Positions 61,855 to 64,000 of a stretch of 64,000 bases of DNA are shown here, piece by piece. Source of the DNA: Chitinophaga sp. 180180018-3. GTDB taxonomy: Bacteria; Bacteroidota; Bacteroidia; Chitinophagales; Chitinophagaceae. The stretch covers positions 744,001 through 808,000 of the forward strand of contig NZ_CP140772.1 in the NCBI RefSeq assembly GCF_037893185.1. The letters are read 5' to 3'. Position 1 is the stretch's first letter; every line of letters starts with the position of its first letter. Made by a program: the position numbers and the translations under genes. The notes under the pieces were generated by a model. It saw only the letters and a program-made list of their open reading frames with translations, was not told the DNA's origin and did not search any database.

Positions 61855-62660
61855 CGTTTTGTAGCTAGGATTTTATCTTTGGATTTAATTTTCGTGAAAT
61901 CGTGTTTCTGCAATATTTCTTTGGCCAGGTTCAGATAGTTGATAGCACCTGTGCTGGCTGCATCGTACATAATTACAGATTTACCAAAGCTGGGAGCTTC
62001 ACCCAGTTTGGTATTACGGTGAATGATGGTATTGAAAACACTTTCTTCGAAATGTTGTTTCACTTCATCCACAACCTGGTTGCTCAGGCGCAGACGACCA
62101 TCGTACATGGTCATCAGGATGCCTTCAATTTCCAGGTCAGTATTCAGCCTGCTCTGTACGATCTTAATGGTATTTAATAATTTTCCCAGGCCTTCGAGGG
62201 CAAAGAATTCACATTGTACGGGGATGATCACGGAGTTGGATGCCACCAGTGCATTTACAGTGATCAGGCCTAGTGAGGGGGAACAATCAACGATCACAAA
62301 ATCATAGTCGCCCTCTACAGAATCAATCACCTGCTTCATCACCCGCTCGCGGTTAGGGTGGTTGATCAGCTCCAGTTCAGCACCAACGAGGTCGATATGG
62401 GAGGGAAGTACTTTCAGATTGGGGGTATCAGATTCAAGCACCACATCTTTGGCCTGCACATCGTTCACCATACAATCATATAAGCTCTGCTGCACATTGC
62501 GCAGGTCGAACCCTAAACCTGTAGTGCTATTCGCCTGCGGGTCAGCATCTACCAGCAGTGTCTTGTATTCCAGCACAGCCAGACTGCTTGCCAGGTTTAT
62601 TGCACTTGTAGTTTTTCCTACGCCACCTTTCTGGTTAGCGATTGCGATTATTCTAGCCAT
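61851..62660 (-). CDS. parA: ParA/Soj chromosome-partition ATPase
   Basis: This 269-residue deviant-Walker ATPase has ANQKGGVGKTTSAINLAS (KGGVGKTT at 11-18), DADPQANSTTGLG, and VIVDCSPSLGLITVNALVAS. It positions the ParB-parS complex on the nucleoid. It is first in the parA-parB-DUF5683-dapB row and overlaps parB by 4 nt. No exact -7 element is visible in the 66-nt gap upstream. Confidence 0.96.
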   Translation of the reverse strand: MARIIAIANQKGGVGKTTSAINLASSLAVLEYKTLLVDADPQANSTTGLGFDLRNVQQSLYDCMVNDVQAKDVVLESDTPNLKVLPSHIDLVGAELELINHPNRERVMKQVIDSVEGDYDFVIVDCSPSLGLITVNALVASNSVIIPVQCEFFALEGLGKLLNTIKIVQSRLNTDLEIEGILMTMYDGRLRLSNQVVDEVKQHFEESVFNTIIHRNTKLGEAPSFGKSVIMYDAASTGAINYLNLAKEILQKHDFTKIKSKDKILATKR

Positions 62661-62726
62661 TGTTAAATTTAAAATTCTAAGGTTATTTATAGGATAAAGG
62701 ATAAATCAGTACTGATCGCTTCTTCC

Positions 62727-63407
62727 TCAAACCTCAATGGTACTGCCTATTTCAGGGAGTATCAGTTCCAGCCCCGCATCGATGAACTGTACGATGGCTT
62801 CTTCCGTATCTATCTTAACGTAACCAAAGGTGTTATAGTGTACACCTATGATCCGGTCGCATTCAATCATATCTGCAGCGGCGATCGCATCTTCCACACC
62901 CATGGTAAAGTTATCTCCTATGGGTAATATGGCAAAGTCGAGGGACGCAATAGCAGGAATCAGCTCCATATCCAGGGTGAGTGCCGTATCTCCTGAGTAG
63001 TAGAAGTTACCTTCGTCTGTCATGAACACAAAGCCCATCGGATTACCGGCGTAGGTGCCATCCGGCAGGCTGCTCGAATGGTGGGCTACCACACATTTCA
63101 CGGTGCCGAAATCGAATTTCCACTTTCCCCCCGTATTCATCGGGTGAAGCTTTTCAATACCCTGCCTGCCTGCCCAGGTCACAATCTCAAAATTCGATAC
63201 CACCGTGGCATTGGTGCGTTTTGCCAGATCTACCAGGTCTGCTATATGATCTTCATGACCATGAGATACAAAAATATAGTCAGCTGCAATTAACTGGATA
63301 TCAACCTTCTTTGCCAGTTCATTATGACTGATAAACGGATCAAACAATATTTTTTTGCCATTTACCTCCACTGCAAAACACGAATGACCATAGCAGGTGT
63401 ACTTCAT
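62727..63407 (-). CDS. UPF0173 metallo-beta-lactamase-fold hydrolase
   Basis: This 226-residue protein has the metal motif SHGHEDHIADLVDLAKR (HxHxDH), the YSGDTALTLDM aspartate and GVHYNTFGY. UPF0173 enzymes are predicted metal-dependent hydrolases of unknown substrate. It is on the minus strand with a 5' leader of about 150 nt filled by a family A palindrome, as judged from a -7 element at 63560-63567. Confidence 0.9.
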   Translation of the reverse strand: MKYTCYGHSCFAVEVNGKKILFDPFISHNELAKKVDIQLIAADYIFVSHGHEDHIADLVDLAKRTNATVVSNFEIVTWAGRQGIEKLHPMNTGGKWKFDFGTVKCVVAHHSSSLPDGTYAGNPMGFVFMTDEGNFYYSGDTALTLDMELIPAIASLDFAILPIGDNFTMGVEDAIAAADMIECDRIIGVHYNTFGYVKIDTEEAIVQFIDAGLELILPEIGSTIEV

Positions 63408-63428
63408 AAATTGGGCTGTTTTCTATGA

Positions 63429-63540
63429 AATTACGAATTAGGAATTAAGAATTAAGAAACGGAGCGGAGATAAATCAGGAGAAAATAATTCGCTATTGTC
63501 TCCGCTCTGTTTCTTAATTCTTAATTCCTGATTCTTAATT
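63429..63540. repeat. Family A palindrome, copy 6 (leader of the UPF0173 gene)
   Basis: Arms 63429-63472 and 63497-63540 pair at 40 of 44 positions. Outer heptads are GAATTAA/GAATTAG-type; the core has GAGCGGAGATA on one side and GAGCGGAGACA read on the other strand, with a 24-nt loop. It starts 22 nt from the UPF0173 start codon, so unlike other copies it is at a 5' end. Confidence 0.85.
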
Positions 63541-63559
63541 GTTTCTTCTTGTATTCGGA

Positions 63560-63567
63560 CAAAAATA
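63560..63567 (-). promoter_or_regulatory. Putative -7 promoter element for the UPF0173 gene
   Basis: Read on the minus strand the sequence is TATTTTTG, an exact TAnnTTTG match. If used, the palindrome at 63429-63540 is transcribed as part of the leader. Confidence 0.4.
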
Positions 63568-63778
63568 CAACGATTACCCAAAATTCAGGTGCGGCGGTAT
63601 ATTTATTTATACACAAACTGTCCGCAAAACAGGCCTGTTACGAGATTAACCCATTAATTCCTAGCCGGTTTCAATAGCCGGGAGTATAATATATTATTAA
63701 AATATTAAAATTATTGCCGGTTGTCAGCAGATGACTGTTGATAACTAAAATACAATTTCCGCCCGGTTAATTCGTCCG

Positions 63779-63786
63779 TATATTTG
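63779..63786 (+). promoter_or_regulatory. Putative -7 promoter element for the right-edge gene
   Basis: TATATTTG is an exact TAnnTTTG match 85 nt before the ATG at 63871. No TTG sits at the usual -33 spacing. Confidence 0.4.
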
Positions 63787-63870
63787 TTGGCGATAGTTTG
63801 TTTTAACTTTTCTGACCAGATAAGTTACAGTAAATTGCCCCCTTATTATTTTTTATATTAAATATTTGTA

Positions 63871-64000
63871 ATGCGACCGGGGATCAATTCCGTTATTCTT
63901 ATTGTTTTTCTGCTGATACTGGATATTTATGTTTTTCAGGCGGTCAGGGCCATGTTTTATATGTCGGCCCCACGACTGAGGAACATCAGTTATAGTATTT
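63871..64000 (+). CDS. Partial membrane-anchored protein, possibly a metallophosphoesterase
   Basis: Only the first 43 codons are present. They encode MRPGINSVILIVFLLILDIY, one hydrophobic span, then VFQAVRAMFYMSAPRLRN. This style of N-terminus resembles Bacteroidota membrane-anchored metallophosphoesterases, but the catalytic part is outside the window, so the family is a guess. Confidence 0.5.
   Translation, partial: MRPGINSVILIVFLLILDIYVFQAVRAMFYMSAPRLRNISYSI

Larger units (their letters stand above)
63408..63870. other. Divergent intergenic region with palindrome and two promoters
   Basis: This 463-nt gap separates the UPF0173 gene from the last gene. It holds a family A palindrome (63429-63540), a minus-strand -7 element (63560-63567), a plus-strand -7 element (63779-63786) and an A/T-rich tract near 63680-63720. 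No ORF is convincing. Confidence 0.6.

Overview
The window looks like chromosome from a Bacteroidota member close to Chitinophaga (Chitinophagaceae). The evidence is: intergenic copies of the Bacteroidota -7 promoter element TAnnTTTG a short way upstream of starts, few Shine-Dalgarno sequences, families typical of the phylum (DUF4954, DUF4421, DUF5683, an epimerase-like threonine dehydrogenase, a stand-alone MbnP/MbnH pair), and moderate G+C. I see no rRNA, tRNA, CRISPR array, insertion sequence, integrase or phage genes. About 62 genes are supported, two of them cut by the window edges.

Layout. 1-7.4 kb: an AsmA-like protein, a TrmH/SpoU RNA methyltransferase, a small araC-doxX-cupin group, and class Ia ribonucleotide reductase (nrdB-nrdA). 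7.8-11.2 kb: a two-gene ABC transporter and a helical-repeat orphan. 11.3-16.8 kb: the leucine operon leuC-(methyltransferase)-leuD-leuB-leuA, with a Tam-like methyltransferase inside it. 16.9-18.1 kb: a lipoprotein and a VanX-type dipeptidase. 18.2-24.0 kb: a non-phosphorylative L-fucose pathway with FucP permease but no L-fuconate dehydratase. 24.1-25.9 kb: MbnP/MbnH. 26-36.4 kb: tag, DUF4954, glmS, an S9 peptidase, a divergent histidine phosphatase, mgtE and a bestrophin. 36.5-43.1 kb: a SET protein, a MarR regulator and hutHUIG for histidine degradation. 43.1-55.6 kb: housekeeping and unknown genes including purU, aconitase, kdsA and threonine dehydrogenase. 55.7-59.3 kb: an Rrf2 regulator beside cysHDN (sulfate activation and APS reduction). 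59.4-63.4 kb: parA-parB-DUF5683-dapB and a UPF0173 hydrolase. The right edge cuts a probable membrane-anchored metallophosphoesterase.

The most unusual signal is non-coding. Two families of heptanucleotide-periodic repeats occupy many gene junctions. Family A consists of six long palindromes whose outer arms are degenerate tandem heptads of the form GAATNNN, plus one solo arm. Four copies share a core, GGAGATAGTA, with the same 3-nt asymmetry (an extra AAC on one side of the stem). The two arms of a copy match each other better than copies match one another; one copy is a 48-bp perfect inverted repeat. Family B consists of eight short arrays of degenerate heptads like TAGCTGC / TAAAAGC, mostly in gaps between co-directional genes (leu, hut and cys operons). 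The families resemble in style the heptanucleotide STRR repeats of cyanobacteria, but I do not recognise these sequences. A second notable signal is a 14-bp hairpin whose 3' arm contains the mbnP start codon, preceded by a four-codon mini-ORF that ends in an ATGA overlap with mbnP.

Promoter calls rest on a single degenerate motif expected about 30 times by chance in this much DNA, so only copies in suitable intergenic positions are listed, with modest confidence.
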